Assembly: GCA_015066175.1 (NCBI GenBank) | Contig: SVOW01000002.1 | Location: 62,001 to 126,000 of the forward strand | Source: Oscillospiraceae bacterium | GTDB taxonomy: Bacteria; Bacillota; Clostridia; Oscillospirales; Acutalibacteraceae | Reading direction: 5' to 3' | DNA: 64,000 nucleotides | Shown here: positions 34,160 to 43,928 of the stretch, one piece after another | How positions within the stretch are numbered: the first letter of the stretch is position 1 | Layout of the letters: each line of letters starts with the position of its first letter | Notes under the pieces: generated by a model | Database searches by the model: none | The model's input: only the letters and a program-made list of their open reading frames with translations | Told to the model about the DNA's origin: nothing | Program-made: the position numbers and the translations under genes

Positions 34160-35398
34160 ATGAACTTTTTTGACGAACTCGCAAATTATGACAGCGAAGT
34201 ATTTTCAGCTTGTGATCTCGAACTGAAAAGACAGCAGCACAATATTGAGCTTATAGCTTCAGAAAATATTGTGTCACGTGCTGTTCTTCTTGCTGCAGGC
34301 ACAGTTCTTACAAACAAATACGCTGAAGGTTATCCCACAAAAAGATATTACGGCGGTTGTGAAAAGGTAGACATTGTTGAAAATATTGCAAGAGAAAGAG
34401 CGAAAGAACTTTTTGGTGCAGAACATGCTAATGTACAGCCTCACAGCGGTGCAAATGCAAACCTTGCAGCTTTCTTTGCTTTGCTTGAATGCGGAGATAC
34501 CGTTATGGGTCTTAACCTTGCAAACGGCGGTCATCTTTCTCACGGCTCACCCGTAAACATTTCAGGTAAATATTTTAATGTTGTTCCCTACGGTGTTGCA
34601 GATGATACTGAAATGATCGATTATGAGGAAATGAGAAGAATTGCTATTGAATGCAAACCTAAGATGATTGTTTCAGGTGCAAGTGCATATTCAAGAACAC
34701 TTGATTTTGCTAAAATCAGAGAGATCTGTGACGAAGTCGGTGCATATATGATGGTTGATATTGCTCACATCGCAGGTCTTGTTGCTGCAGGTCTTCATCC
34801 CAGCCCCGTACCTTATGCAGATGTTGTAACTTCAACTACTCATAAAACCCTTCGCGGACCTCGCGGTGGTCTTATTCTTTGCAAAGAACAGTATGCAAAA
34901 CAGATTGATAAGGCTGTTTTCCCGGGTACACAGGGTGGTCCGCTTATGCATGTTATCGCTGCAAAAGCAGTTGCTTTCGGCGAAGCATTGAAACCTGAAT
35001 TCAAGGAATATCAGGCTCAGGTTGTTAAAAATGCCGCAACACTTTGTCAGGCGATGAAAGATGAGGGCTTCAGAATCGTATCTGACGGCACAGATAACCA
35101 CCTCATGCTTGTTGACCTTACTCCTTTTGATATTACAGGTAAAGAACTTGAGAGAAGACTTGATGAAGTTCATATTACAGTAAATAAAAACACAATCCCC
35201 AACGAAAAACAGAGTCCTTTTGTTACAAGCGGTATCAGAGTAGGCACTCCTGCAGTTACTTCACGCGGATTCAAAGAAGAAGAAATGCTTCTCATCGCTA
35301 AATGGATTAAGCTTGTTGCAACAGATTTTGAAAATTCAAAGGACAAAATTGCTGAAGAAGTAATGGCGCTTTGCGAAAAGTTCCCGATTTATCAGTAA
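34160..35398 (+). CDS. glyA: Serine hydroxymethyltransferase GlyA
   Basis: A PLP enzyme that converts serine and THF to glycine and methylene-THF. The 412-aa protein has [35 protein letters not shown], the PLP Lys in [16 protein letters not shown], and [15 protein letters not shown]. In this operon it supplies both glycine (for PurD) and one-carbon units (for PurN and PurH), consistent with ZTP-riboswitch control of the whole unit. Confidence 0.96.
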   Translation: MNFFDELANYDSEVFSACDLELKRQQHNIELIASENIVSRAVLLAAGTVLTNKYAEGYPTKRYYGGCEKVDIVENIARERAKELFGAEHANVQPHSGANANLAAFFALLECGDTVMGLNLANGGHLSHGSPVNISGKYFNVVPYGVADDTEMIDYEEMRRIAIECKPKMIVSGASAYSRTLDFAKIREICDEVGAYMMVDIAHIAGLVAAGLHPSPVPYADVVTSTTHKTLRGPRGGLILCKEQYAKQIDKAVFPGTQGGPLMHVIAAKAVAFGEALKPEFKEYQAQVVKNAATLCQAMKDEGFRIVSDGTDNHLMLVDLTPFDITGKELERRLDEVHITVNKNTIPNEKQSPFVTSGIRVGTPAVTSRGFKEEEMLLIAKWIKLVATDFENSKDKIAEEVMALCEKFPIYQ

Positions 35399-35418
35399 TA
35401 TAATTGGAGGTAGACCCG

Positions 35419-36690
35419 ATGAAACTTTTAGTTGTCGGTGGTGGCGGACGTGAACATGCTATCATCAAAAAACTTAAAGAAAATAAAGATGTTGAAAAAA
35501 TTTACGCACTTCCCGGTAACGGTGGCATTGCTGCAGATGCAGAATGTGTAGCTATCGGTGCTAAAGACATTGAAAAGCAGGTAGAATTTGCGAAAGAAAA
35601 TGGTATTGATTTTGCAGTTGTAGCTCCTGATGATCCCCTTGTTTTAGGTGCTGTTGATGCTCTTAATGAAGCGGGAATCAAATGCTTTGGTCCGAAGAAA
35701 AATGCAGCAATTATCGAAGGCAGTAAAGTTTTTTCAAAAAATCTTATGAAAAAATACGGCATCCCAACTGCAGAATATGAGGTTTTCTCTGATGCAGAAG
35801 ATGCACTTAAATATATCGAAAATTGTCCTATTCCCACAGTTATCAAGGCTGACGGTCTCGCACTCGGTAAAGGTGTTATTATTGCAATGACACGCGATGA
35901 AGCAGTAGCAGCCGTTAAGGAAATTATGGAAGATAAGGTTTTCGGTGAAAGTGGTAACAACATTGTTATTGAAGAATTCCTTACAGGTCCTGAAGTTTCT
36001 GTTCTTTCATTTACAGATGGCAAAACTGTTGTTCCTATGATTTCATCAATGGACCACAAACGTGCACTTGATAATGATGAGGGTCTTAACACAGGCGGTA
36101 TGGGCACAGTAGCTCCCAACCCTTATTATACTTCTGACGTTGCAAAAGAATGTATGGATAAAATCTTCCTTCCTACAATCAACGCAATGAGAGCAGAGGG
36201 CAGGGAATTTAAAGGTTGCCTGTACTTCGGTCTTATGATTACTGAAAAAGGACCTAAAGTTATTGAATATAACTGTCGTTTCGGTGATCCTGAAACTCAG
36301 GTTGTTCTGCCGTTGCTTGAAAGCGATTTGCTCAATATTATGATTGCTTGTGCTGACGGTACACTTACTGAAGAAATGGTTAAATTTTCAGATGAAAACG
36401 CTTGTTGCGTTGTTATGGCATCTGATGGCTATCCTAAAAAATATGCAACAGGCTTTGAAATTAAGGCTGAAGAATCAGATGATTACGAGCTTTACATTGC
36501 AGGTGCAAAACTTTCTGATGATGGTAAACTTTTAACAGGTGGCGGTCGTGTGCTTGGAGTTGTTTCAAAAGCAGACACACTTAAAGGCGCTGTTGAAAAA
36601 GCTTACAAGTCAGTTGAAAAAGTGAGTTTTGACAATGCTTTTTATAGAAAAGATATCGGCAGAAGAGCACTCTTGAAAACGGAGGAATAA
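35419..36690 (+). CDS. purD: Phosphoribosylamine-glycine ligase PurD
   Basis: An ATP-grasp ligase that joins glycine to phosphoribosylamine. The 423-aa protein starts LLVVGGGGREHAII and has PDDPLVLGAVDALNEAG, the ATP-grasp glycine loop around IKADGLALGKGVIIA, and YNCRFGDPETQVVLPLL. The start is the ATG at 35419 behind TTGGAGG; the upstream TTG at 35404 is part of that site. Three bases separate it from purL. Confidence 0.95.
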   Translation: MKLLVVGGGGREHAIIKKLKENKDVEKIYALPGNGGIAADAECVAIGAKDIEKQVEFAKENGIDFAVVAPDDPLVLGAVDALNEAGIKCFGPKKNAAIIEGSKVFSKNLMKKYGIPTAEYEVFSDAEDALKYIENCPIPTVIKADGLALGKGVIIAMTRDEAVAAVKEIMEDKVFGESGNNIVIEEFLTGPEVSVLSFTDGKTVVPMISSMDHKRALDNDEGLNTGGMGTVAPNPYYTSDVAKECMDKIFLPTINAMRAEGREFKGCLYFGLMITEKGPKVIEYNCRFGDPETQVVLPLLESDLLNIMIACADGTLTEEMVKFSDENACCVVMASDGYPKKYATGFEIKAEESDDYELYIAGAKLSDDGKLLTGGGRVLGVVSKADTLKGAVEKAYKSVEKVSFDNAFYRKDIGRRALLKTEE

Positions 36691-36693
36691 TAT

Positions 36694-39600
36694 ATGGTTT
36701 ACAGAATTTTTGTAGAAAAAAAAGCAGGCCTTGAAAATGAAGCAAATGAACTCAAGCATGACCTTCGTTCACTTCTTTCAATCAAAGGCCTTGAAAAATT
36801 AAGACTTTTCAACAGATATGACGTTGAAAATATTGACGCAGATTTGTTTGAAAAAAGCAAAATGACAGTTTTTGCTGAACCTCAGCTTGATAACATCAGC
36901 GATGATTTTTCAGATGATAACGCTATCATTTTTGCAACCGAATATCTTCCCGGTCAGTTTGACCAGCGTGCTGATTCAGCTGCTCAGTGTATTCAGATTA
37001 TTTCACAGGGTGACAGACCTCTTGTGAGAACAGCAAAAGTTTACGCTCTCTACGGTGAAATTTCCGATGCAGAACTTGCTGAAATCAAAAAATACGTAAT
37101 CAACCCCGTTGAATCACGTGAAGCTTCTCTTGAAAAGCCAGAGACACTTGCTGTTGATTATGAAATTCCCACAGAAGTTGAAACGCTTGATGGTTTCCTT
37201 GATTTAGATGCAGACGGTCTTGCACAGTTTGTTAAATCATATGGCCTTGCAATGGATAATGACGATATTAAATTCTGTCAGGATTATTTCAAAACTGAAA
37301 ACAGAAATCCCACAATTACTGAAATCAGAATGATTGATACATACTGGTCTGACCATTGCCGTCATACAACTTTCCTTACAACTATCGATAGTGTTAAGTT
37401 TGAAGATAAGCTTATCGAAAACGCATGGAAAGAATATATCGCAAAACGTGAAGAACTTGGCAGAACAAAACCCATTAACCTTATGGATGTTGCAACTCTC
37501 GCAACAAGAGTTCTCAAAGCAAACGGCAAACTTCCCAAGCTTGATGAATCAGAAGAAATCAATGCTTGTACAGTTAAAATGACAGTTGACGTTGACGGAG
37601 TAGACGAAGAATGGCTTCTTCTCTTCAAAAACGAAACTCATAACCATCCCACAGAAATTGAACCTTTCGGCGGTGCAGCTACTTGTATTGGTGGTGCTAT
37701 CCGTGACCCGCTTTCAGGCCGTTCATATGTTTACGGTGCTATGCGTGTTACAGGTGCAGGCAACCCTTTGAAGAGTGTTGCTGAAACAATGAAAGGTAAA
37801 CTTCCTCAGAGAAAAATCGTAAGAACCGCAGCTGCAGGTTATTCTTCATACGGTAACCAGATTGGACTTGCTACAGGTCAGGTTGATGAACTTTACCACG
37901 ACGGCTACGTTGCAAAGAGAATGGAAATCGGTGCAGTTGTTGCAGCAGCACCTGCTAAAAATGTTCGTCGCGAAAGACCTGAAGATGGCGATGTTGTTAT
38001 TCTTCTCGGTGGCAGAACAGGTCGTGACGGTTGCGGCGGTGCAACAGGTTCTTCAAAATCACATACACTTGAATCTCTTGAATCCTGCGGTGCAGAAGTT
38101 CAGAAGGGTAATGCTCCGGAAGAAAGAAAACTCCAGAGACTTTTCAGAAACGCAGAAGCATCTTACCTTATCAAACGTTGTAACGACTTCGGTGCAGGTG
38201 GTGTTTCAGTTGCTATCGGTGAACTTGCTGACGGTCTTGAAATCGACCTTAACAAAGTTCCGAAGAAATATGATGGTCTTGACGGTACAGAGCTTGCAAT
38301 CAGTGAAAGCCAGGAAAGAATGGCAGTTGTTGTTGAAGCAAAAGACGTTGCACGTTTCCTTGAACTTGCAGCTCTTGAAAACCTTGAAGCAACTCCCGTT
38401 GCAACAGTTAAGGCTGAACCTCGTCTTGTAATGCATTGGAACGGCAAGAAAATTGTTGACCTTTCCAGAGAATTCCTTAACTCAAACGGTGCTGAAAAGC
38501 ATATTGATATTGCTCCTGTTAAACCTGAATGTTATAAGAAAGCCGTTGAAGGTTCATTCACAGAAAACCTTGAAGCACTTGCAGATGACCTTAACGTATG
38601 TTCCAAGAGAGGTCTTTCAGAAAGATTCGACTCAACAATCGGTGCAGGTACAGTGCTTATGCCCTTCGGTGGTAAACATCAGCAGACTCCCATTCAGGCA
38701 ATGGTACATAAAGTTTCAACTGAAAAAGCAAAAACAAACAGTTGTTCACTTATGTCATGGGGTTACAACCCGTTCATTGCTTGTAAGAGCCCCTATCATT
38801 CAGCATACCTTGCAGTAATTGAATCAGTTTCAAAACTTATTGCAACAGGTGCTAAATTTGAAGATGTATACCTTACATTCCAGGAATATTTTGAGAAACC
38901 TCTCAAATCTCCTACACGTTGGGGTAAACCTCTTTCAGCACTTCTTGGTGCATTCAAAGCACAGCTTGAACTTGAAATTGCTTCAATCGGCGGTAAAGAC
39001 TCAATGAGTGGTTCATTTGAAGATATCGATGTTCCGCCCACGCTTGTTTCTTTCGCTGTAACAACAGAAAAAGTTGACAGCATTGTATCTCCTGAATTCA
39101 AAGCAGCAGGTCATAATGTATGTCTTCTTAAGCCTGAATATGATGAAAACGGTCTTCCCGTAACTGCATCACTTAAGGCAAACTTTGATAAAGTCAATGA
39201 ACTTCTTTCATCAGGCAAAGCTGTTGCAGCTTATACACCCACTCTCGGTGGCGTAGCAGAAGCAGTTATGAAGATGTGCTTCGGTAACGATATCGGCTTT
39301 GAATATAATGCAGAAATTTCAAATGATGAAATCTTTGGTTATAACTACGGTGCATTCGTTCTTGAAATGGCTGATGATACACAGGTTGGTATTCTTCTCG
39401 GTAAAACTACAGAAGAAAAAGCAATCGTTAAAGGCAACGAAAAAGTCTGCCTTAATAATCTTCTCAAGATTTATGAAGATAAACTTGAACCTATCTATTC
39501 TTGCAATATCGAAACAGAAGGTAAGGAAATTCCTGCTTTCTCATTCGAAGCAAGTGAAAGAAAAGCTCCTGCAATCAAGGTTGCAAAGCCGAAAGTTCTT

Positions 39601-40383
39601 ATCCCTGTATTCCCCGGCACTAACTGTGAATATGATTCAGCAAAAGCTATGGAATATGCAGGTGCAGAAGCTGAAATTATTGTTCTTAATAACCTTACAG
39701 CAGACGGCATTACAAGAAGTGTAGAAAGATTTGCAAAATCTCTTGAAACAGCACAGATGATTTTCGTTCCCGGCGGTTTCTCAGGCGGTGACGAACCCGA
39801 TGGTTCAGGTAAATTCATCACAGCATTCTTCCGTAATGCAGCAGTTAAAGAAGGCGTAACAAATCTTCTTGAAAACCGTGACGGTCTTATGTGCGGTATC
39901 TGTAACGGTTTCCAGGCACTTATCAAACTTGGTCTTGTACCTTACGGTAAGATTATTGATACTGATGAAAATTGTCCCACACTTACATTCAACACAATCG
40001 GTCGCCATCAGTCAAGATTGGTAAGAACAAGAATCGCTTCTAACAAGTCTCCATGGCTTGCAGCTACAAACGTAGGTGACGTTTACACAGTGCCGATTTC
40101 ACACGGCGAAGGTCGTTTCCTTGCAAGTGAAGAACTTGTCAAGAAGCTTGCTGAAAACGGTCAGATTGCAACTCAGTATGTAGACCTTGAAGGTAATCCC
40201 ACAGATGATATCCGTTTCAACCCCAACAACTCTGTATGCGCTATTGAAGGTATTACTTCACCTGACGGCAGAGTATTCGGTAAAATGGGTCACTCTGAAC
40301 GTAAAGGCTACGGACTTTACAAAAATGTTGACGGCGTTTACGATATGCAGATGTTCGAGTCAGCAGTTAAATACTTTAAATAA
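36694..40383 (+). CDS. purL: Phosphoribosylformylglycinamidine synthase, large single-chain PurL
   Basis: Converts FGAR to FGAM with glutamine and ATP. At 1229 aa it is the single-chain type, with the synthetase and glutaminase fused, rather than the PurS/Q/L complex of Bacillus. The N-terminal PurS-like part is followed by the linker (YWSDHCRHTTF), two AIRS-like ATP domains (ETHNHPTEIEPF; IASIGGKDSMSGSFE), and a C-terminal class I glutaminase. In that domain the nucleophile Cys is in GLMCGICNGFQAL (about residues 1067-1079) and the catalytic His in SHGEGRF. Single-chain PurL is known in several clostridial lineages. It is last in the operon and followed by a terminator. Confidence 0.95.
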   Translation: MVYRIFVEKKAGLENEANELKHDLRSLLSIKGLEKLRLFNRYDVENIDADLFEKSKMTVFAEPQLDNISDDFSDDNAIIFATEYLPGQFDQRADSAAQCIQIISQGDRPLVRTAKVYALYGEISDAELAEIKKYVINPVESREASLEKPETLAVDYEIPTEVETLDGFLDLDADGLAQFVKSYGLAMDNDDIKFCQDYFKTENRNPTITEIRMIDTYWSDHCRHTTFLTTIDSVKFEDKLIENAWKEYIAKREELGRTKPINLMDVATLATRVLKANGKLPKLDESEEINACTVKMTVDVDGVDEEWLLLFKNETHNHPTEIEPFGGAATCIGGAIRDPLSGRSYVYGAMRVTGAGNPLKSVAETMKGKLPQRKIVRTAAAGYSSYGNQIGLATGQVDELYHDGYVAKRMEIGAVVAAAPAKNVRRERPEDGDVVILLGGRTGRDGCGGATGSSKSHTLESLESCGAEVQKGNAPEERKLQRLFRNAEASYLIKRCNDFGAGGVSVAIGELADGLEIDLNKVPKKYDGLDGTELAISESQERMAVVVEAKDVARFLELAALENLEATPVATVKAEPRLVMHWNGKKIVDLSREFLNSNGAEKHIDIAPVKPECYKKAVEGSFTENLEALADDLNVCSKRGLSERFDSTIGAGTVLMPFGGKHQQTPIQAMVHKVSTEKAKTNSCSLMSWGYNPFIACKSPYHSAYLAVIESVSKLIATGAKFEDVYLTFQEYFEKPLKSPTRWGKPLSALLGAFKAQLELEIASIGGKDSMSGSFEDIDVPPTLVSFAVTTEKVDSIVSPEFKAAGHNVCLLKPEYDENGLPVTASLKANFDKVNELLSSGKAVAAYTPTLGGVAEAVMKMCFGNDIGFEYNAEISNDEIFGYNYGAFVLEMADDTQVGILLGKTTEEKAIVKGNEKVCLNNLLKIYEDKLEPIYSCNIETEGKEIPAFSFEASERKAPAIKVAKPKVLIPVFPGTNCEYDSAKAMEYAGAEAEIIVLNNLTADGITRSVERFAKSLETAQMIFVPGGFSGGDEPDGSGKFITAFFRNAAVKEGVTNLLENRDGLMCGICNGFQALIKLGLVPYGKIIDTDENCPTLTFNTIGRHQSRLVRTRIASNKSPWLAATNVGDVYTVPISHGEGRFLASEELVKKLAENGQIATQYVDLEGNPTDDIRFNPNNSVCAIEGITSPDGRVFGKMGHSERKGYGLYKNVDGVYDMQMFESAVKYFK

Positions 40384-40390
40384 TTATAAC

Positions 40391-40422
40391 AGCGGAGACA
40401 CTCTGATGTCTCCGCTATTTTT
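40391..40422 (+). terminator. Intrinsic terminator of the pur operon
   Basis: A 9-bp GC-rich stem (40391-40399 with 40408-40416, 8-base loop) followed by ATTTTT, 8 bases after the purL stop codon. Confidence 0.85.
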
Positions 40423-40437
40423 CGGAAGGAAATTTTG

Positions 40438-42162
40438 ATGGAAAAATCTTTTGAAAATCTCTATTTATCACCTGAACTTAAACGTGCAGTTGACGAAATG
40501 GGATTTAATGAAATGACTGATATTCAGTCGCAGGCAATCCCTCTTATCCGCACAGGATGTGACGTTATCGGTCGTTCACAGACAGGTACGGGAAAAACTG
40601 TTGCTTTTGCAATTCCTGCCCTTGAAACTATTGATACAAGCCTTGAGAAAGTTCAGATTATAATTCTTTGTCCCACACGTGAACTTGCAATGCAAGGCGC
40701 AGGAGAGATAAAGAAGCTTTCACGTTTTATGAATGGTGTGAGAGTATGCGATGTCTATGGCGGTGCTGCTATGGACAGACAGATTACAAAAATCAAGCGT
40801 GCTAACATTGTAATCGGCACACCCGGCAGAATAATGGACCATATGCGCAGAAGAACACTTAAACTTCACGATGTAAAAATGGTTGTTCTCGATGAAGCAG
40901 ATGAAATGCTCAGTATGGGATTCAGGGAAGATATTGAAGAAATTCTTTCGCATACACCTGACGACAGACAAACTGTTCTTTTTTCTGCTACAATGCCTAA
41001 AGAAATTCTCGATATCACAGAAAAATTCCAGCGTGACCCGATGATGATTGAAATAAAATCACGCAGCCTGACAGTTGAGCATATAAAACAGCATTTTATC
41101 GAAGTGCCGATGGGTAAAAAGATGGATGCTCTGAATATGCTTCTTCGTTATTTTTCACCGAAAAGAGCAATGATTTTCTGTAATACGAAAGCAATGGTTG
41201 AAGATTTAGGCAAATACCTGAAAGAAAACGGATTCGATTCTGAAAGCCTTCATGGCGATATGCAGCAATCTTCCCGTACGCGTGTTATGGATTCTTTTAA
41301 AGGCGGTTTAAGTAATATCCTTATTGCTACAGACGTTGCAGCACGCGGTATTGACGTTAATGACATTGATTTTGTTTTTAACTATGATATTCCGCAGAAC
41401 AGAGAATATTACGTTCACCGAATAGGTCGCACAGGCAGAGCGGGTAAAGATGGTACAGCAGTTACAATTTGCAGCGGAAGACGTCAGATAACTGCAATTA
41501 AAGATATCGCCAAAAGCACTAAATCTGAAATTGAACAGCTTGATTTGCCAAGCACAGAAGATTTGAGAAATAAGCTTATTGAAAGAGAGCTCGTTCTTCT
41601 TGAAAATCAGCTTGAAATCAATGCTGATGACAGATATAACAAAATTCTCAATGAACTTTTAAGTAAAGGTTTTTCACTTTACGAACTGAGCGCAAAACTT
41701 CTGCAGATTATTATGGGTGAAAAGATTGAGCAGATATCTTCTCTTGAATCTTTCGGCAAAAAACAAAGAGGAAATGATGAAGATTTTCAGAAAATCCGTA
41801 TTTCAATAGGTAGAACGAAAAAAGTTGCACCTAATCATGTTCTTTGTGCTGTTGCAGACCGAACAGGCATTTCAGGTAAAGAAATCGGTAAGATTGAAAT
41901 CTACGATGAATATACTTTAGTCGGTATCCCTAAAGATAAAGTTGACGAAATTGTGTTTAAAATGTTAGGTTGTAAAATTAACGGCTTCAATGTTGATACA
42001 AGAGTTTATCAGGATAAAAATACTAAAGTCAAGCCTGAAAAACATCAGAAAAATTCTCATAAAGATAAACCTAAGAATTACAAAGACGGCAAATATGACA
42101 GAAATAAGGAAAAATCTTTCAGAAAACAGAAAGATAAATTAAAAAACAAGAAAAGAAGATAA
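40438..42162 (+). CDS. DEAD-box RNA helicase with DbpA-type RNA-binding domain (CshA/DeaD-like)
   Basis: A 574-aa ATP-dependent RNA helicase. It has the Q motif (MTDIQSQAIP), Walker A SQTGTGKT, PTRELA, GTPGR, DEAD, SAT, and the motif VI block HRIGRTGRAGKDG. Residues ~440-545 contain a DbpA/CsdA-like RNA-binding domain (KIRISIGRTKKVAPNHVLCAV). The last ~40 residues are a highly basic Lys-rich tail that probably binds RNA. The layout suggests a role in ribosome assembly or mRNA decay. The ATG at 40438 is used, with GGAAGGA upstream. It is monocistronic between two terminators. Confidence 0.93.
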   Translation: MEKSFENLYLSPELKRAVDEMGFNEMTDIQSQAIPLIRTGCDVIGRSQTGTGKTVAFAIPALETIDTSLEKVQIIILCPTRELAMQGAGEIKKLSRFMNGVRVCDVYGGAAMDRQITKIKRANIVIGTPGRIMDHMRRRTLKLHDVKMVVLDEADEMLSMGFREDIEEILSHTPDDRQTVLFSATMPKEILDITEKFQRDPMMIEIKSRSLTVEHIKQHFIEVPMGKKMDALNMLLRYFSPKRAMIFCNTKAMVEDLGKYLKENGFDSESLHGDMQQSSRTRVMDSFKGGLSNILIATDVAARGIDVNDIDFVFNYDIPQNREYYVHRIGRTGRAGKDGTAVTICSGRRQITAIKDIAKSTKSEIEQLDLPSTEDLRNKLIERELVLLENQLEINADDRYNKILNELLSKGFSLYELSAKLLQIIMGEKIEQISSLESFGKKQRGNDEDFQKIRISIGRTKKVAPNHVLCAVADRTGISGKEIGKIEIYDEYTLVGIPKDKVDEIVFKMLGCKINGFNVDTRVYQDKNTKVKPEKHQKNSHKDKPKNYKDGKYDRNKEKSFRKQKDKLKNKKRR

Positions 42163-42165
42163 AAA

Positions 42166-42198
42166 TATCCCTCAACACTCATTGAATGTTGAGGGATA
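42166..42198. terminator. Bidirectional terminator between helicase and lipase genes
   Basis: A 12-bp perfect stem (42166-42177 with 42187-42198, 9-base loop). The A-run at 42161-42165 makes a strong U-tail on the minus strand; the plus-strand tail is weaker. Confidence 0.8.
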
Positions 42199-42201
42199 AA
42201 C

Positions 42202-43431
42202 TTATTTTTCAAGAGAAATAAGCATTGCAGTCAGATTATCATAGAAATTATGCACATATTCTTCGCTTGAGAAAAGACCGATTGGCGTGCCATGATCGCC
42301 TTCAAGAGTCGGCATTACATTCCATATTCCCGCTTCGATTTTTCCGTCGTAATCTTTTGCAGGCTCATCTATGGGATTTTTTGCTGATACTGTATCAACG
42401 AGTCCGTCATTTGCGCGCCAACTTTCGTCAAATACAATTCCGTATCCATCTTCAGGCAATCCGTAAAACCAAAGCAACATTGAGGTTAATATCAGGAAAG
42501 GGAAATCAGTTTTTGTGGGTAAGTGGGTTTTTTCGCTTGTCGCATTGTATGAATAGCAGAAATAATTTATATTTTCACTGAGTTCTGTATACTGATTTAG
42601 TTGCTGAGCACCTTTAAAAGATAGGTCAAGAATAACAGTATCTTCCGAAGATGAAAACTTATTCAATGATGAAAAGAAACCATCAGCGGTCGGCTCTTTG
42701 CCGGGAATATTGGTCAGACCAAAATGTTCAAGATGAAAATCAACAAGTATTCCGTTAAGAAAAGTTCTGCCGAGAATTGCAGCATATGTGTTTGCTACAG
42801 CCTTAAGTAATGGTTTAAGACCCAGATCTGTTCCGACATTGTAGGCGATAGTTCCGTTGTTGGGTGAACATATTGTTGTAACGCTTTCAACGTAGTTTTC
42901 TTTACCGCCTGCAAAAAGTCCTGAAATTTCGTTTGACGGTGTTGCATTTATCTCTTCTTTATCACCATATGCCAGCAAGTGAGCAAGAATTCTTGCAACT
43001 TGTCCACCATGGCTGTGACCGATAAGATGGATTTTTTTGCTTTCACTCCAACCTTCAAAAACAGGTTCTTCATATGTTCTGCCATATCGGCTATGACCAT
43101 GAGCTTTAGAATGAGCTTCACCGTAGTCAACTGTTGTGCCTGTAAGCTGAGCATAAATTTCACATGCGTTATCCCATGCGCTTGAAATTGGTCCTACTGA
43201 AACATCATAGCATTCCATATTGTTTTCACGCAGATATTCCATAAGGCTTCCTGTTGTACCGCCCCAGTAAGGAGCAATTTTGTTAATGCCTTCATCCTGA
43301 CCCCAACCAAACATACCATGAATAAATATGAAGGGATATTTGTTTTCAGTTTGTTTTTCTGCTGCAAATGCATTGATTGTAACTGAAAAAGCCAGAATGA
43401 CGCAAAGTAAAAGTGAAATTGCTTTTTTCAT
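42202..43431 (-). CDS. Secreted lipase-like alpha/beta hydrolase
   Basis: A 409-aa protein with a Sec signal peptide (residues 1-24, cleavage after AFA). The mature part begins with YPFIFIHGMFGWG (oxyanion-hole HG), an insertion with many aromatic residues, and LIGHSHGGQVARIL with the nucleophile Ser. The region resembles the staphylococcal/Geobacillus family I.5 lipases, including an insert after the nucleophile and a C-terminal DGLVDTVSA segment that may carry the catalytic Asp, with the late His in DHGTP. Likely role is extracellular triacylglycerol or ester hydrolysis. The ATG at 43431 is used because it opens the signal peptide and follows an AAAGG site; the ORF extends upstream without support. 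Confidence 0.82.
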   Translation of the reverse strand: MKKAISLLLCVILAFSVTINAFAAEKQTENKYPFIFIHGMFGWGQDEGINKIAPYWGGTTGSLMEYLRENNMECYDVSVGPISSAWDNACEIYAQLTGTTVDYGEAHSKAHGHSRYGRTYEEPVFEGWSESKKIHLIGHSHGGQVARILAHLLAYGDKEEINATPSNEISGLFAGGKENYVESVTTICSPNNGTIAYNVGTDLGLKPLLKAVANTYAAILGRTFLNGILVDFHLEHFGLTNIPGKEPTADGFFSSLNKFSSSEDTVILDLSFKGAQQLNQYTELSENINYFCYSYNATSEKTHLPTKTDFPFLILTSMLLWFYGLPEDGYGIVFDESWRANDGLVDTVSAKNPIDEPAKDYDGKIEAGIWNVMPTLEGDHGTPIGLFSSEEYVHNFYDNLTAMLISLEK

Positions 43432-43521
43432 ATTTTCACAACCTTTCTTTTTCAAGTATATACTGTTGATGTTTAACAAGTGTTAATCTTTAGTTAAAGA
43501 CATATTTATATCTTTGTTTAC

Positions 43522-43550
43522 ATTATAAAACAAAGTATTATTTAATACAA
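43522..43550 (-). promoter_or_regulatory. Candidate sigma-A promoter of the lipase gene
   Basis: On the minus strand TTGTAT and TATAAT are separated by 17 bases. It leaves a leader of about 85 bases. Confidence 0.55.
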
Positions 43551-43588
43551 TGACATAAAAATTAAAAAGTATAATTTTTTATAAAAAC

Positions 43589-43617
43589 TTGACTAAAAGA
43601 TAAGATTGTTATATAAT
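43589..43617 (+). promoter_or_regulatory. Sigma-A promoter of the alaS operon
   Basis: TTGACT, 17 bases, TATAAT, immediately upstream of the T-box leader. Confidence 0.8.
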
Positions 43618-43624
43618 TAACCCA

Positions 43625-43870
43625 ATATATTAAAAGCTGTGACGAGTTTAATTTTTTATTGAGCGCATACAGAGAGAAACCTCGTGGCTGAAAGGGTTTT
43701 GCGTAATCGTAAAAAAGATGCCGACTTTGAGCTGTGCTGTGATGAACAGCAACGTAAATCTGCGTTAAAGATAAATTGAGTGGTGCTTTTTGCACAATTC
43801 GGGTGGTACCGCAGGACATATGTCTTGTCCCGATTTGTCAGAAGGGGATTTTGTATCCTTTTCTGTGTGC
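43625..43870 (+). promoter_or_regulatory. T-box riboswitch, alanine-specific (alaS leader)
   Basis: The invariant T-box sequence GGGTGGTACCGC lies at 43801-43812, paired into an antiterminator with the stem before it. Upstream is a stem I region with AGAGAG (43671-43676) and GTGGCTGAAAG. A GCC at 43720-43722, followed by a purine, is the likely alanine specifier codon. Downstream, GTCCC and GGGAT segments and a T-rich tract (43826-43865) form the terminator. Uncharged tRNA-Ala would bind and switch alaS on. Confidence 0.9.
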
Positions 43871-43928
43871 ATGAGGCATTTATTTTTTTGTTTAAAATTT
43901 TCAGAATATATATTAAGGAGTAAAAATT

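Noticed and set aside
36694..40383. Several long frames overlapping purL (for example 37862-38431 and 38163-38447)
   Set aside because: Out-of-frame shadows: biased composition, no ribosome sites, fully inside a conserved enzyme.
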